61,381 bases of DNA, from positions 1-61,381 of the forward strand of contig NZ_JAUSUB010000032.1 of assembly GCF_030813235.1 (NCBI RefSeq), in the 5' to 3' direction. Source of the DNA: Cytobacillus purgationiresistens. GTDB lineage: Bacteria > Bacillota > Bacilli > Bacillales > Cytobacillaceae. Shown here piece by piece: positions 15,964 through 25,007 of the stretch; positions within the stretch are counted from its first letter, which is position 1; the number at the start of each line of letters is the position of its first letter. The notes beneath the pieces are model-generated. The model saw nothing but the letters and a program-made list of their open reading frames with translations. It was not told the DNA's origin and did not search any database. The position numbers and the translations under genes were made by a program.

Positions 15964-18348
15964 TTGATCCAACAAATTAAAAAAGCTGCTGTCCTTGGGT
16001 CAGGAGTCATGGGCTCAGGCATTGCAGCTCATTTAGCTAATATTGGGATACCAACGCTACTACTAGATATTGTTCCTCGTGAATTAACAGATGCTGAAAA
16101 AGCAAAGGGTTTGACCCTTGAAGATAAGCAAATCAGAAATAAAATCAGTGAATCAGGCAAGCAAAAATTATTAAAGCAAAAACCAGCACCTCTTACATCT
16201 AAAAAGAATATTGCATTAATCGAGGCAGGAAACTTTGAAGATGACATGGTTCGCTTAAAAGAAGTGGATTGGGTTATCGAAGTAGTTGTTGAAAACCTTG
16301 ATGTAAAGAAAGATGTATTTTTAAAAGTTGATCAATATCGCCGTCCAGGCAGTATTGTTAGTTCAAACACATCAGGTATATCAGTAGAGGCAATGGCTGA
16401 AGGAAGATCAGACGACTTCAGAAAGCATTTCCTTGGAACACACTTTTTCAACCCGCCACGCTATTTGAAGCTTTTGGAGGTAATACCAACATCAGCGACT
16501 GCTCCTGAAGTCCTTACATATATGAAGGAGTTCGGTGAGGACGTATTAGGCAAAGGTGTTGTTATCGCTGCGGATACACCGAACTTCATTGCAAACCGCA
16601 TTGGCACATATGGGTTGCTTGTCACTGCACAAGAGATGATTAAGGGCGGCTACAGTGTTGGAGAGGTTGATTCAATCACTGGTCCATTAATTGGCAGGCC
16701 AAAAAGTGCGACATTCAGAACATTGGATGTAGTCGGCTTGGATACATTCGCTCATGTGGCAAATAACGTTTATGAGCAAGTGGAGGGAAAAGAGAAGGCA
16801 GTATTTGAAGTACCTGGCTTCATCAAGAAAATGCTTGATAAAGGCTGGCTTGGAAGCAAAACAGGCCAAGGATTCTTCCTCAAACAAGGAAAAGAAATTC
16901 TTGAATTAGATCCTGAAACATTTGAGTATGGTCCACGCAAAAAACTTAAAACACAAGCGGTAGAACTAGCTAAACAGCAAAAGGGTACAGCTAACAAAAT
17001 GAAAGCGCTTGTATATGTTGATGACCGGGCAGGCTCGTTATTATGGAATGTTCTAAGTCCGGCATTGCTCTACTCAGCAGAATTGCTTGGAGAAATTGCA
17101 GACGACATTGTGGCGATTGATAAGGCTATGAAATGGGGCTTCGGATGGCAGATGGGTCCATTTGAGACTTGGGACGCTATCGGTGTAGAAAAGTCGGTTG
17201 AAAAGATGAAGGCTGAAGGAGCTGAGATTCCTGCATGGCTGCAAGACATGCTGGATAAAGGAGTAACATCATTCTATAAAGAAGAAGAGGGAAATCTTCA
17301 TTTTTACGGCAATGGAGATTATCACTTAATTAAACAAAATCCAAAGGTAATAAATTTGAAGCAGCTGAAACAGCAAAAAGGTGTAATCAAGAAAAATACA
17401 GGTGCAAGCTTAATTGATCTAGGAGACGGAGTTGCCATTCTAGAGTTCCATTCTAAGAGCAATGCTATCGGCCTGGACATCATTCAAATGATCAACTTTG
17501 CTGTTGATGAAGTGGAAAAGAATTATAAAGGACTTGTCATCTCCAACCAAGGTAAAAACTTCTGTGTAGGAGCCAATTTAGGCATGATGCTTATGGAAGC
17601 ACAGGATGACAATATTTATGAACTTGATATGGTTGTTCGCCATTTCCAAAATGCGATGATGAAAATTAAATATAGTCCAAAACCTGTCGTTGTCGCTCCG
17701 TTCGGCATGACACTTGGGGGAGGAGCAGAGGTGTGCTTAAGTGCTGCTCATATCCAAGCTTCCAGTGAAACTTATATGGGATTGGTTGAAGTAGGTGTTG
17801 GTTTAATCCCAGGAGGAGCAGGTAATAAGTCGCTTTACCTTAAGCATTTAGAAGGGCTTCCATCAGGTGTTAATTTTGATTTGCAGAACGTTGCAAACAA
17901 AGTATTTGAATCGATTGCGATGGCAAAGGTATCAACTTCCGGTGCAGAAGCGCGCGACAATAACTTCCTTGGGTTAGCTGATGGTATTAGTGTAAATGGA
18001 GACCACTTAATATATGATGCAAAACAAGCGGTTTTAGCTCTAGATGAAAAAGGATATAGAGCTCCAGCTAGAGTGAAATATCCTGTAGTCGGTGAAACAG
18101 GATATGCAACATTATTATTAGGTGCACAATCGATGTACTATTCCGGCTTTATTTCCGACCATGATTTAAAAATTGCAAAAGAGCTTGCATTCGTTATCGC
18201 AGGCGGAAAAGTACCATACGGAACAGAGGTTGATGAGCAATACTTGCTGGACCTTGAACGGGCAGCTTTCTTGAAGCTAATTGCCGAGCCAAAATCTCAG
18301 CAACGTATGCAGCACATGCTTTTAAAAGGAAAGCCACTCCGCAATTAA
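15964..18348 (+). CDS. fadN: FadN: 3-hydroxyacyl-CoA dehydrogenase / enoyl-CoA hydratase
   Basis: 794 residues from TTG 15964, which follows AAGGAGGAAATAAAG. The in-frame ATG at 15928 lies inside the operator and has no RBS. The N-terminal NAD-binding domain (GSGVMGSG, residues 12-19) and 3-hydroxyacyl-CoA dehydrogenase domains come first, then a crotonase domain (about 485-690) with GKNFCVGANLG and FGMTLGGGAEVCLSA forming the oxyanion hole. This order (dehydrogenase first) is the FadN/YusL layout and differs from E. coli FadB. It catalyses the second and third steps of fatty-acid beta-oxidation in the cytoplasm. First gene of fadN-fadA-fadE. Confidence 0.95.
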   Translation: MIQQIKKAAVLGSGVMGSGIAAHLANIGIPTLLLDIVPRELTDAEKAKGLTLEDKQIRNKISESGKQKLLKQKPAPLTSKKNIALIEAGNFEDDMVRLKEVDWVIEVVVENLDVKKDVFLKVDQYRRPGSIVSSNTSGISVEAMAEGRSDDFRKHFLGTHFFNPPRYLKLLEVIPTSATAPEVLTYMKEFGEDVLGKGVVIAADTPNFIANRIGTYGLLVTAQEMIKGGYSVGEVDSITGPLIGRPKSATFRTLDVVGLDTFAHVANNVYEQVEGKEKAVFEVPGFIKKMLDKGWLGSKTGQGFFLKQGKEILELDPETFEYGPRKKLKTQAVELAKQQKGTANKMKALVYVDDRAGSLLWNVLSPALLYSAELLGEIADDIVAIDKAMKWGFGWQMGPFETWDAIGVEKSVEKMKAEGAEIPAWLQDMLDKGVTSFYKEEEGNLHFYGNGDYHLIKQNPKVINLKQLKQQKGVIKKNTGASLIDLGDGVAILEFHSKSNAIGLDIIQMINFAVDEVEKNYKGLVISNQGKNFCVGANLGMMLMEAQDDNIYELDMVVRHFQNAMMKIKYSPKPVVVAPFGMTLGGGAEVCLSAAHIQASSETYMGLVEVGVGLIPGGAGNKSLYLKHLEGLPSGVNFDLQNVANKVFESIAMAKVSTSGAEARDNNFLGLADGISVNGDHLIYDAKQAVLALDEKGYRAPARVKYPVVGETGYATLLLGAQSMYYSGFISDHDLKIAKELAFVIAGGKVPYGTEVDEQYLLDLERAAFLKLIAEPKSQQRMQHMLLKGKPLRN

Positions 18349-18390
18349 TGGATTAATAGATTACTAACCAATAGAAGGAGAGGGAACAAG

Positions 18391-19566
18391 ATGAGAGAAG
18401 CGGTAATCGTCGCAGGTGCCCGTACCCCGGTTGGCAAGGCGAAAAAAGGATCACTCGCTAACGTAAGACCGGATGATTTAGGTGCACTAGTTGTTAAAGA
18501 AACATTGAAACGAGCAGGTAATTACGGAGGAAATATCGATGATCTAATTATAGGCTGTGCAATGCCTGAAGCTGAGCAAGGCCTGAACATGGCGAGAAAT
18601 ATAGGGGCTTTAGCAGGACTTTCTCATACTGTCCCAGCCATCACAATTAATAGATATTGTTCATCTGGATTACAATCTATTGCCAATGCAGCAGAGAAAA
18701 TTATGATTGGTCACGCAGATACAATCATTGCTGGCGGAGCCGAATCGATGAGCCTTGTGCCGATGATGGGCCATGTCGTCCGTCCAAATTCTAAATTAGC
18801 TGAAACAGCGCCTGAATACTATATGGGTATGGGGCATACAGCTGAAGAAGTAGCTAAGAAGTACGGTATTTCACGAGAAGATCAAGATGCATTCGCAGTT
18901 CGCAGCCATCAGAAAGCAGCAAAGGCTATCAGTGAAGGTAAATTTGCTGATGAAATCGTGCCAGTTGAGGTAACGATTAGAAAAGTTGGAGCAGATAACA
19001 AGATTTCCGAGAAAATGATCCAGTTCAGCCAGGATGAAGGTGTTCGAGCTGATTCTTCTGCTGAAACATTAGGAAAGCTTAGACCAGCATTCAATATTAA
19101 AGGATCTGTAACGGCAGGAAATTCTTCTCAGACAAGTGATGGAGCAGCAGCAGTATTGGTTATGGATAGAGAAAAGGCTGATGCCCAAGGATTAAAACCA
19201 CTTGTGAAATTCAGGTCGTTTGCAGTCGGGGGAGTTCCACCTGAAATTATGGGAATTGGGCCAATCGTTGCGATTCCAAAAGCGCTAAAACTTGCTGGAT
19301 TAGAGATTTCAGATATCGGATTATTTGAACTAAACGAAGCCTTTGCTTCCCAATCAATCCAAATCATTCGTGAGCTTGGCCTCGATGAAGAAAAGGTCAA
19401 TGTTAATGGCGGCGCGATAGCTTTAGGTCATCCACTAGGATGTACTGGTTCAAAGTTAACATTATCACTCATTCATGAAATGAAACGTCAGAACCAACAG
19501 TTCGGTGTTGTAACTATGTGTATTGGCGGCGGAATGGGCGCAGCAGGCGTGTTTGAACTACTTTAA
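18391..19566 (+). CDS. fadA: FadA: acetyl-CoA C-acyltransferase (3-ketoacyl-CoA thiolase)
   Basis: 391 residues, standard thiolase length. Nucleophilic Cys90 in [10 protein letters not shown], the GHPLGCTG histidine motif, and the second cysteine in CIGGGMG near the C-terminus. It cleaves 3-ketoacyl-CoA with CoA to acetyl-CoA and a shortened acyl-CoA, the last step of beta-oxidation. It follows fadN by 42 nt with RBS GAAGGAGAGGG. Confidence 0.95.
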   Translation: MREAVIVAGARTPVGKAKKGSLANVRPDDLGALVVKETLKRAGNYGGNIDDLIIGCAMPEAEQGLNMARNIGALAGLSHTVPAITINRYCSSGLQSIANAAEKIMIGHADTIIAGGAESMSLVPMMGHVVRPNSKLAETAPEYYMGMGHTAEEVAKKYGISREDQDAFAVRSHQKAAKAISEGKFADEIVPVEVTIRKVGADNKISEKMIQFSQDEGVRADSSAETLGKLRPAFNIKGSVTAGNSSQTSDGAAAVLVMDREKADAQGLKPLVKFRSFAVGGVPPEIMGIGPIVAIPKALKLAGLEISDIGLFELNEAFASQSIQIIRELGLDEEKVNVNGGAIALGHPLGCTGSKLTLSLIHEMKRQNQQFGVVTMCIGGGMGAAGVFELL

Positions 19567-19661
19567 TTATGGCTCTTGTTTCTATAAACCTCAGCCTTCC
19601 CAAAAGGTTTTACTAAGGAGGCAGCTGTGGTTAGTCTAATAAAATATTGGAGGAATGAAAG

Positions 19662-21446
19662 ATGTCGAACCAAACAGATAACTTAATCAAAGGTGGAAGC
19701 TTTTTAATTGAAGATGTGACAAATGATCAAGTATTTACACCCGAAGATTATAATGACGAGCAAAAAATGATTGCCAAAACTACAGAGGACTTTGTTTCTA
19801 ATGAAGTGCTTCCTCAAGTAGAATATCTTGAAAACCATGAGTTTGATCGCTCAGTTAAGCTATTGAAACAAGCAGGAGAGTTAGGGCTATTAGGAGCGGA
19901 CGTTCCTGAAGAGTACGGCGGACTAGGTCTTGATAAAATTAGTTCAGCATTAATTTCAGAAAAAATGGCTCGTGCCGGCGGATTCTCAATCTCTCACGGT
20001 GCGCATGTAGGAATCGGTTCATTACCAATCGTGTTATTCGGAAATGAAGAACAAAAGCAAAAGTACTTACCAGTTCTAGCTACTGGTGAAAAGCTTGCAG
20101 CCTACGCTTTAACTGAGCCAAGTTCGGGCTCTGATGCACTTGGAGCAAAAACAACAGCGAAATTAAATGCTGAAGGTACACATTATGTATTAAACGGTGA
20201 AAAGCAATGGATTACAAATGCCGGCTTTGCTGATGTATTCGTTGTATATGCGAAAGTAGATGGAGATAAATTCACAGCATTCATCGTGGAAAGAGATTTC
20301 CCTGGCGTATCTGTTGGTGCCGAAGAAAAGAAAATGGGTATTAAGAGCTCTTCTACTCGTACATTAATCTTGGGAGATGCACTTGTTCCAAAAGAAAACC
20401 TGTTAGGTGAACTTGGCCGTGGTCACGTAATCGCCTTCAATATTCTTAACATCGGACGTTATAAATTAGGAGTAGGAGCGGTTGGAGCATCAAAACGCGG
20501 TTTAGAATTGGGCGTACAATATGCGAACCAGCGCCAACAATTTAAAACACCAATTTCTCAATTTAACTTAACAAAAGAAAAATTCGGTTCAATGGCATCA
20601 AAATTATATGCAGCTGAAGCTTCTGTTTATCGTACAGTTGGTTTATTCGAGGATCGTATGAGCAAACTGTCTGATGAAGAAGTAAAAGACGGAAAAGAAG
20701 TGGCGAAATCAATCGCAGAGTATGCTATTGAATGTTCACTCAATAAGTTCTTCGCATCAGAAGTACTCGATTATGTTGTGGATGAGGCAGTTCAGCTTCA
20801 CGGTGGTTATGGTTTCATGGCTGAATATGAAGTGGAAAGAGCGTATCGTGATTCTCGTATCAACCGTATCTTTGAAGGAACAAATGAAATCAACCGTCTC
20901 TTAGTACCAAGCACATTCTTGCGTAAAGCTTTCAAAGGCGAATTGCCACTATTTGAAAAAGCACAAGCACTTCAAGAAGAACTAATGATGATGATGCCTG
21001 AAGAGCCAGGTGATGAGCCATTGGCACAAGAAAAATACTTGGTGAAAAACGCGAAGAAAATTGCGTTATTATCAGCGGGTCTAGGTGCGCAGAAATATGG
21101 TAAGGCACTTGAAAGCGAACAAGAGGTTCTTGTGAATATTGCTGATCTCGTATCAAATGCGTATGCAATGGAATCAGCAGTGCTACGTACAGAAAAAGCA
21201 ATTGAAAAAGACGGAGTAGAAAAAGCAAACCAAAAACTCCTTTATACTCAAATCTTCTGTCAAGAGGCGTTCAATGAAATTGAACAAATTGCGAAAGAAA
21301 CACTTGTAGCAGTTGAAGATGGTGATGGTCTGCGCATGATGATGTCAGCTCTTCGCAAATTCACTCGCCACACCCCAACTAATGTCATTGCGAAAAAACG
21401 CGAAGCATCAGTGAAACTCATTGATACAGAGCGGTATGTGCTGTAA
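19662..21446 (+). CDS. fadE: FadE: acyl-CoA dehydrogenase
   Basis: 594 residues. An N-terminal helical domain, FAD-binding middle (TEPSSGSDALGAKTTA, WITNAGFADVFVV) and C-terminal helical domain with the catalytic Glu in FEGTNEINR, plus a C-terminal extension of about 170 residues as in YusJ and very-long-chain enzymes. It introduces the trans-2 double bond in acyl-CoA; electrons go to an ETF not encoded here. The 95-nt gap after fadA contains the RBS GGAGGAATGAAAG. Probably co-transcribed with fadN and fadA. Confidence 0.94.
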   Translation: MSNQTDNLIKGGSFLIEDVTNDQVFTPEDYNDEQKMIAKTTEDFVSNEVLPQVEYLENHEFDRSVKLLKQAGELGLLGADVPEEYGGLGLDKISSALISEKMARAGGFSISHGAHVGIGSLPIVLFGNEEQKQKYLPVLATGEKLAAYALTEPSSGSDALGAKTTAKLNAEGTHYVLNGEKQWITNAGFADVFVVYAKVDGDKFTAFIVERDFPGVSVGAEEKKMGIKSSSTRTLILGDALVPKENLLGELGRGHVIAFNILNIGRYKLGVGAVGASKRGLELGVQYANQRQQFKTPISQFNLTKEKFGSMASKLYAAEASVYRTVGLFEDRMSKLSDEEVKDGKEVAKSIAEYAIECSLNKFFASEVLDYVVDEAVQLHGGYGFMAEYEVERAYRDSRINRIFEGTNEINRLLVPSTFLRKAFKGELPLFEKAQALQEELMMMMPEEPGDEPLAQEKYLVKNAKKIALLSAGLGAQKYGKALESEQEVLVNIADLVSNAYAMESAVLRTEKAIEKDGVEKANQKLLYTQIFCQEAFNEIEQIAKETLVAVEDGDGLRMMMSALRKFTRHTPTNVIAKKREASVKLIDTERYVL

Positions 21447-21459
21447 TTGAATGTTGAGT

Positions 21460-21492
21460 TAGAGCTCCCTTCACGATGAGGGGAGCTTTATC
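21460..21492 (+). terminator. Terminator of the fad operon
   Basis: Stem AGAGCTCCCTT/AGGGGAGCTTT with a short T stretch, 15 nt after fadE. Confidence 0.75.
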
Positions 21493-21545
21493 TGTTTAAT
21501 GAAGATTGTCGGGGCTGAACAAGGCGTTTCCGCATTTCTAATTAT

Positions 21546-21579
21546 TTTTGTTTTTATATAAGAATTATTATAATTATCA
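21546..21579 (+). promoter_or_regulatory. Putative promoter with Fur/PerR-like box upstream of yusI
   Basis: A -10 TATAAT at 21569-21574 is embedded in TTATTATAATTATCA (21565-21579). That 15-mer fits the 7-1-7 Fur box (TGATAATnATTATCA) at 12 of 14 fixed positions, and the PerR box equally well. The -35 region is poor (TTTTGT, 17-nt spacing). In AT-rich DNA such matches can arise by chance. Confidence 0.4.
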
Positions 21580-21665
21580 TTATGAAAATGAAAGAAAATG
21601 TGGTATTCTAATTCAAGGTTATGGTATAAAAATATTAAGGTATGATAAGATAGGGTGGTGAAAAC

Positions 21666-22028
21666 ATGGCGCTAACTTTTTATTGGTATCCCAAATGCGG
21701 GACTTGTCGAAAAGCCAAAAAATGGCTCGATGAACATCAAATATCTTATGAAGAGATACATATTGTTGAAAATCCGCCATCTCGTGCTAAGTTAGAAGAG
21801 ATGTACAAAAAAAGCGGATTGGATATAAAAAAATTCTTTAATACGAGTGGACAGAAGTATCGTGAGCTTGGATTAAAGGATAAGGTAAAAACGGCTTCTA
21901 ATAAAGAGCTCCTTGACCTGCTTTCGTCTGATGGGATGTTGATTAAACGTCCGCTAATGTATGATGGAGAAAAGGTAACTGTAGGTTTTAAAGAAGAAGA
22001 GTTTGATCAAGTATGGAGCTCAAACTGA
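21666..22028 (+). CDS. yusI: Spx/ArsC family protein (YusI-like)
   Basis: 120 residues. An N-terminal thioredoxin-like redox motif CGTC within YPKCGTCRKAKKWL, then the ArsC/Spx signature (NTSGQKYRELGLKDKVKT) and LIKRPLMYDGEKVTVGF. It belongs to the Spx/MgsR/YusI group, smaller than true Spx (about 131 aa). Spx and MgsR bind RNA polymerase; whether YusI does is not known. The start has RBS GGGTGG. The operator-like site upstream suggests iron or peroxide control. Confidence 0.85.
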   Translation: MALTFYWYPKCGTCRKAKKWLDEHQISYEEIHIVENPPSRAKLEEMYKKSGLDIKKFFNTSGQKYRELGLKDKVKTASNKELLDLLSSDGMLIKRPLMYDGEKVTVGFKEEEFDQVWSSN

Positions 22029-22127
22029 CCACAGGCAGTTTATATTATAGGCTTTGTTGCGTCAAAAATTTGGGAAAGATCGATCATTCGATCATAAAAT
22101 AAATAACCATCAATGGAGGGTATTATA

Positions 22128-22511
22128 ATGAACACACCTAAAGAATTACGTTATTCAGAAGAGCATGAGTGGGTAAAAACAGAAGGAGAAAAAGTCCGTA
22201 TTGGTATTACTGACTTTGCGCAATCTGAATTAGGAGACATCGTTTTCGTTGAGCTTCCTGAAGTAGGAGACGAAGTAACTGCTGACGAGCCATTTGGTAG
22301 TGTAGAATCTGTTAAAACCGTTTCTGAGCTTTACGCTCCAATCAGTGGTAAAATTGTAGAAATCAATGAAGAGTTAAGTGACAGCCCTGAGTTTGTTAAC
22401 GAATCTCCTTATGAAAAAGCATGGATGATTGTTGTTGAGCCTTCGGATTCAAGTGAAATGGACAACCTTATGAGTGCTGAGAAATACGAAGAAATGGTTA
22501 AAGAAGACTAA
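22128..22511 (+). CDS. gcvH: Glycine cleavage system H protein
   Basis: 127 residues from ATG 22128, 9 nt after GGAGGG; the upstream in-frame ATG 22113 has no RBS and the family starts at this Met. The lipoyl-attachment lysine is K63 in SVESVK. It carries the aminomethyl group in glycine cleavage. In Bacillus it is also the scaffold on which LipM/LipL and the LipA encoded at 50366 build lipoate. It is separated from gcvT/P genes, as in B. subtilis. Confidence 0.96.
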   Translation: MNTPKELRYSEEHEWVKTEGEKVRIGITDFAQSELGDIVFVELPEVGDEVTADEPFGSVESVKTVSELYAPISGKIVEINEELSDSPEFVNESPYEKAWMIVVEPSDSSEMDNLMSAEKYEEMVKED

Positions 22512-22523
22512 TTTGATATACCA

Positions 22524-22556
22524 CGCCCTAGCCGAATTCGGTTAGGGTGTTTTTAA
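22524..22556 (+). terminator. Terminator of gcvH
   Basis: Stem CACGCCCTAGCCGA/ATTCGGTTAGGGTG followed by T5 right after gcvH. Confidence 0.85.
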
Positions 22557-23310
22557 TTTGTCTAAAAGGTATGCATTGAACAGCTACTTATCCACAATAT
22601 AATGTTAAAATGAAAAACCATATTGTAGGAACTGTCCCCAGAATTTTAAGAATTGTGGGTATAGTTGTGCATAAATACATGCTGATTAGAGAATATCCTT
22701 ATATTGTGGATAGAATATGTATTTAACCTCACTTTCTTTATGTCTATAACGAAGAGTGAGAAATGGTGCTAATATAGGGGTGAAGAAAATCAAACTGTAA
22801 TGGGAATTAGTTGGCTCGTCTAGCATCTTAAACGAAGAGAATCAACTCGCTAAGAGAACTAGTTGGGTCAACTAATGCCCCAAACGAAGAGAATTATGCC
22901 GTTGGGGGAACTATTTAAAGTATTTAGTCCCCTGACGAAGAAACAATTCTAGGTATCTAACTCCATGAAAATCCATGCCCATACCTGTAGAGATCATGGA
23001 AATTTAAACGACTGAAAATCAGCTGCTTCAAAATCGAGAACTTGTGAATAACAGGGAAAAAAAGGCATGAAAGCCACCAGAAATCTTGTTAAAAAGGATC
23101 ATGTATAAACATGATAGGTTTATACACAAGTTACCCACATATATGACAAGTACGAGTCTGCTTTTCTTTATCGTTTCTAAAAAAACGGGCAACCTAACTA
23201 GCATGATTAAGCAGGACTTCAACACGATTAAATCGAATACTGAATATAGTAAGATAAAGCATCTGGCATTGAAAAAAGCTGCAATGTGACACTATACTAC
23301 ACAGTTTTTA
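22557..23310. other. Long intergenic region with a degenerate 52-bp array
   Basis: About 750 bp without a convincing gene. It holds the degenerate repeat listed at 22752-22960. A 67-residue frame (23086-23289, TTG start, contains LLFFIVSKKTGNL) has no RBS and an unrecognised sequence, so I leave it uncalled. Several AT-rich promoter-like stretches are present but none is compelling. Confidence 0.5.
22752..22960 (+). repeat. Degenerate tandem array, about 4 x 52 bp
   Basis: Units start near 22752, 22804, 22856 and 22908. The last three begin GAATTAG, GAACTAG and GAACTAT exactly 52 bp apart. Each contains a variant of CTAATGCCCCAAACGAAGAG; AACGAAGAG itself recurs at 22748, 22831 and 22883, with TGACGAAGAA at 22933. 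The units have drifted a lot. Function unknown. Confidence 0.6.
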
Positions 23311-23320
23311 GGTGATGAAG

Positions 23321-23677
23321 ATGAAGAGAGAATTGTTGGAGAAGGTAATAATTGTTGAAGGCAAGTCTGATAAACGGAAAGTGGAAAATATTATTAGAGA
23401 GCCGATTGAAATTATATGTACCAATGGTACGCTAGGCTTGTCGAAGTTAGACGAATTGATTGACATATTGATCGATAAGGATGTATATATATTGGTGGAT
23501 GCAGATGCGGCTGGTGAAAAGCTCCGTCGACAGTTTAAGAGCGAACTTCCAGAAGCTGAGCATTTATACATTGATAAAATGTATAAAGAGGTTGCAACAG
23601 CTCCTGAGCATCATTTAGCAACTGTGTTAATTGGTGCAGATATTGATATTTACACTGAGTTTTTAGATAGAGGATGA
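23321..23677 (+). CDS. yusF: Toprim-domain protein (YusF-like)
   Basis: 118 residues from ATG 23321 (RBS AGGTGA 6 nt upstream); GTG 23312 and ATG 23315 are alternatives. Toprim signature: IIVEGKSDKRK (conserved Glu) near the N-terminus and LVDADAAGEKLRR (DxD) in the middle, as in ribonuclease M5-type small toprim proteins. A conserved TAPEHHLATVL segment follows. Such stand-alone domains may bind or cut nucleic acid with Mg2+; the actual role is unknown. It is followed after 4 nt by yusE. Confidence 0.82.
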   Translation: MKRELLEKVIIVEGKSDKRKVENIIREPIEIICTNGTLGLSKLDELIDILIDKDVYILVDADAAGEKLRRQFKSELPEAEHLYIDKMYKEVATAPEHHLATVLIGADIDIYTEFLDRG

Positions 23678-23681
23678 TTTC

Positions 23682-23996
23682 ATGCAAGAGTGGTCACAAG
23701 AGGAACTGAATCGGATAATTAAGGAAGATCAAACAGTTTTATTCTATTTATACACACCCATGTGCGGAACCTGCCAAGTAGCTGGGAAAATGCTTACTAT
23801 TACAGAGGAGTTGCTTCCCCACCTAAAGATTGGGAAAGCTGATTTAAACTACTTTCCTGAGTTAGCAGAACGTTGGGAAATTGAAAGTGTTCCCTGTTTA
23901 ATCATGTTGAAAGATGGGATACCAATAGATAAAATCTATGCATTTCACTCTGTTCCTTACCTATTAGAACAAATAAAAATGAAGCAGTTTGTCTAG
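23682..23996 (+). CDS. yusE: Thioredoxin-like protein (YusE-like)
   Basis: 104 residues, thioredoxin fold with the redox centre CGTC in TPMCGTCQVAGKML and the cis-proline SVPCLIML. Note the extra Cys next to the cis-Pro (VPC). No signal peptide, so cytoplasmic. It probably reduces disulfides on a specific client. It shares an operon with yusF. Confidence 0.87.
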   Translation: MQEWSQEELNRIIKEDQTVLFYLYTPMCGTCQVAGKMLTITEELLPHLKIGKADLNYFPELAERWEIESVPCLIMLKDGIPIDKIYAFHSVPYLLEQIKMKQFV

Positions 23997-24022
23997 GTCA
24001 AAGAAAATCTTTGGCCTTTTTT
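23996..24022 (+). terminator. Terminator of yusFE
   Basis: Stem GGTCAAAGA/TCTTTGGCC plus T6, beginning at the last base of the yusE stop codon. Confidence 0.88.
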
Positions 24023-24427
24023 GTTTGTGAATCGAATCTAGACAATCATCTAAAGGAAATGTTGAAGGTCTTAATCAGCCTCACCATAGGATAAACGGAC
24101 ATTTAATTACCCTTCCTCACTCTCATCTGCATATATATTGAACGTTATTTCCATCTTGTATCCAATGTGAAAAGAAATTTATTTTGAGGTTATTTTACAT
24201 CAGAGAGTTACAATATCCGCTATATTTAAATAGCTACAGAACTCAAACTGACATATTTCTCGGGAAATGAAAAGAATGCTGGGGGAATCCTTCATATTTT
24301 CGTTCAGCTTTTAATTAAAAAGTCGAATGGATAGAAGAGGAAATTAAGGATATATTGAGAAATACTAAGGGGGTAATACTTTGTTTCTATAAAATTGTGG
24401 ATAGTTATGTTGAAATGGAGTGGTGTA
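24023..24427. other. Intergenic region, no gene seen
   Basis: About 400 bp of AT-rich DNA with frequent stops in all frames and no recognised RNA or repeat. The last 100 nt should contain the promoter of the yusD-like gene. Confidence 0.5.
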
Positions 24428-24787
24428 ATGCTAAAGCTGGCTTCTGCTTTTAATGAAATATATATCGAAAGGGAACATAGTCATCTGCTTTTGAGAAATC
24501 CTGTTACCATCTATATTCAAATGGAAGAGGAATTCTCATTAAGGCTTACACCCGATAAACTAACGATTTTAAGAAATAGTCTGCAAGATTATGATATTTT
24601 GCTCTCGGGATCAAGAGAGATAATATCCGCTATTTTCAATGGTGAAAAAAGACTAAGAGAAGCACAAGCAAATGAAGAGTTAACCCTTCAATCTACCTTT
24701 AGAAATGCATTGCTTCTAGAATCCATCCTTTTTTTAAATAAACCAAATATAAATTTTGGAAAATTTAAAAATTATCTTGACGATTAA
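24428..24787 (+). CDS. SCP2-like small protein (YusD-like)
   Basis: 119 residues from ATG 24428 after GGAGTGGTG. The pattern EEEFSLRLTPDKLTIL, then YDILLSGSREIISAIFNGEKRLREAQ and a C-terminal LLLESILFLNKP resembles the YusD/SCP2 sterol-carrier-like fold, which binds hydrophobic ligands. The match is from memory and moderate. The position between yusE and the methionine genes agrees with yusD. Confidence 0.6.
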   Translation: MLKLASAFNEIYIEREHSHLLLRNPVTIYIQMEEEFSLRLTPDKLTILRNSLQDYDILLSGSREIISAIFNGEKRLREAQANEELTLQSTFRNALLLESILFLNKPNINFGKFKNYLDD

Positions 24788-24830
24788 ATAACTATTTGGT
24801 AATATCAGGTTGTAAATAAAAAATTTAATA

Positions 24831-24975
24831 TTCTTATCCAGAGAGGTGGAGGGACTGGCCCTTTGAAGCCCGGCAACCGGTAATAACACGGTGCTAATTC
24901 CAGCAGAGCAATGCTCTGAAAGATAAGAAGAGATGATATAGCCCTCTTCTTGATGAAGAGGGCTTTTAAGTCTTT
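24831..24975 (+). promoter_or_regulatory. SAM-I (S-box) riboswitch upstream of metY
   Basis: Canonical S-box elements in order: TTCTTATCCAGAGAGGTGGAGGGACTGGCCC, given here as positions 24831-24861, then GAAGCCCGGCAACC (24865-24878), GGTGCTAATTCCAGC and closing GATAAGAAG (24922-24930). A terminator stem AGCCCTCTTC/GAAGAGGGCT with a T-tail follows (24939-24967). When SAM is abundant the aptamer forms and transcription stops before metY. Confidence 0.95.
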
Positions 24976-25007
24976 TCTTTTCAACTATTAGAAAGGAGAG
25001 ATGTAAG

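Noticed and set aside
22752..22960. CRISPR array
   Set aside because: Units of 52 bp are degenerate throughout with no conserved repeat/unique spacer alternation and no cas genes.
23086..23289. 67-codon frame on the plus strand upstream of yusF
   Set aside because: No RBS, TTG start, no recognised family; the region seems non-coding. A real small gene cannot be fully excluded.
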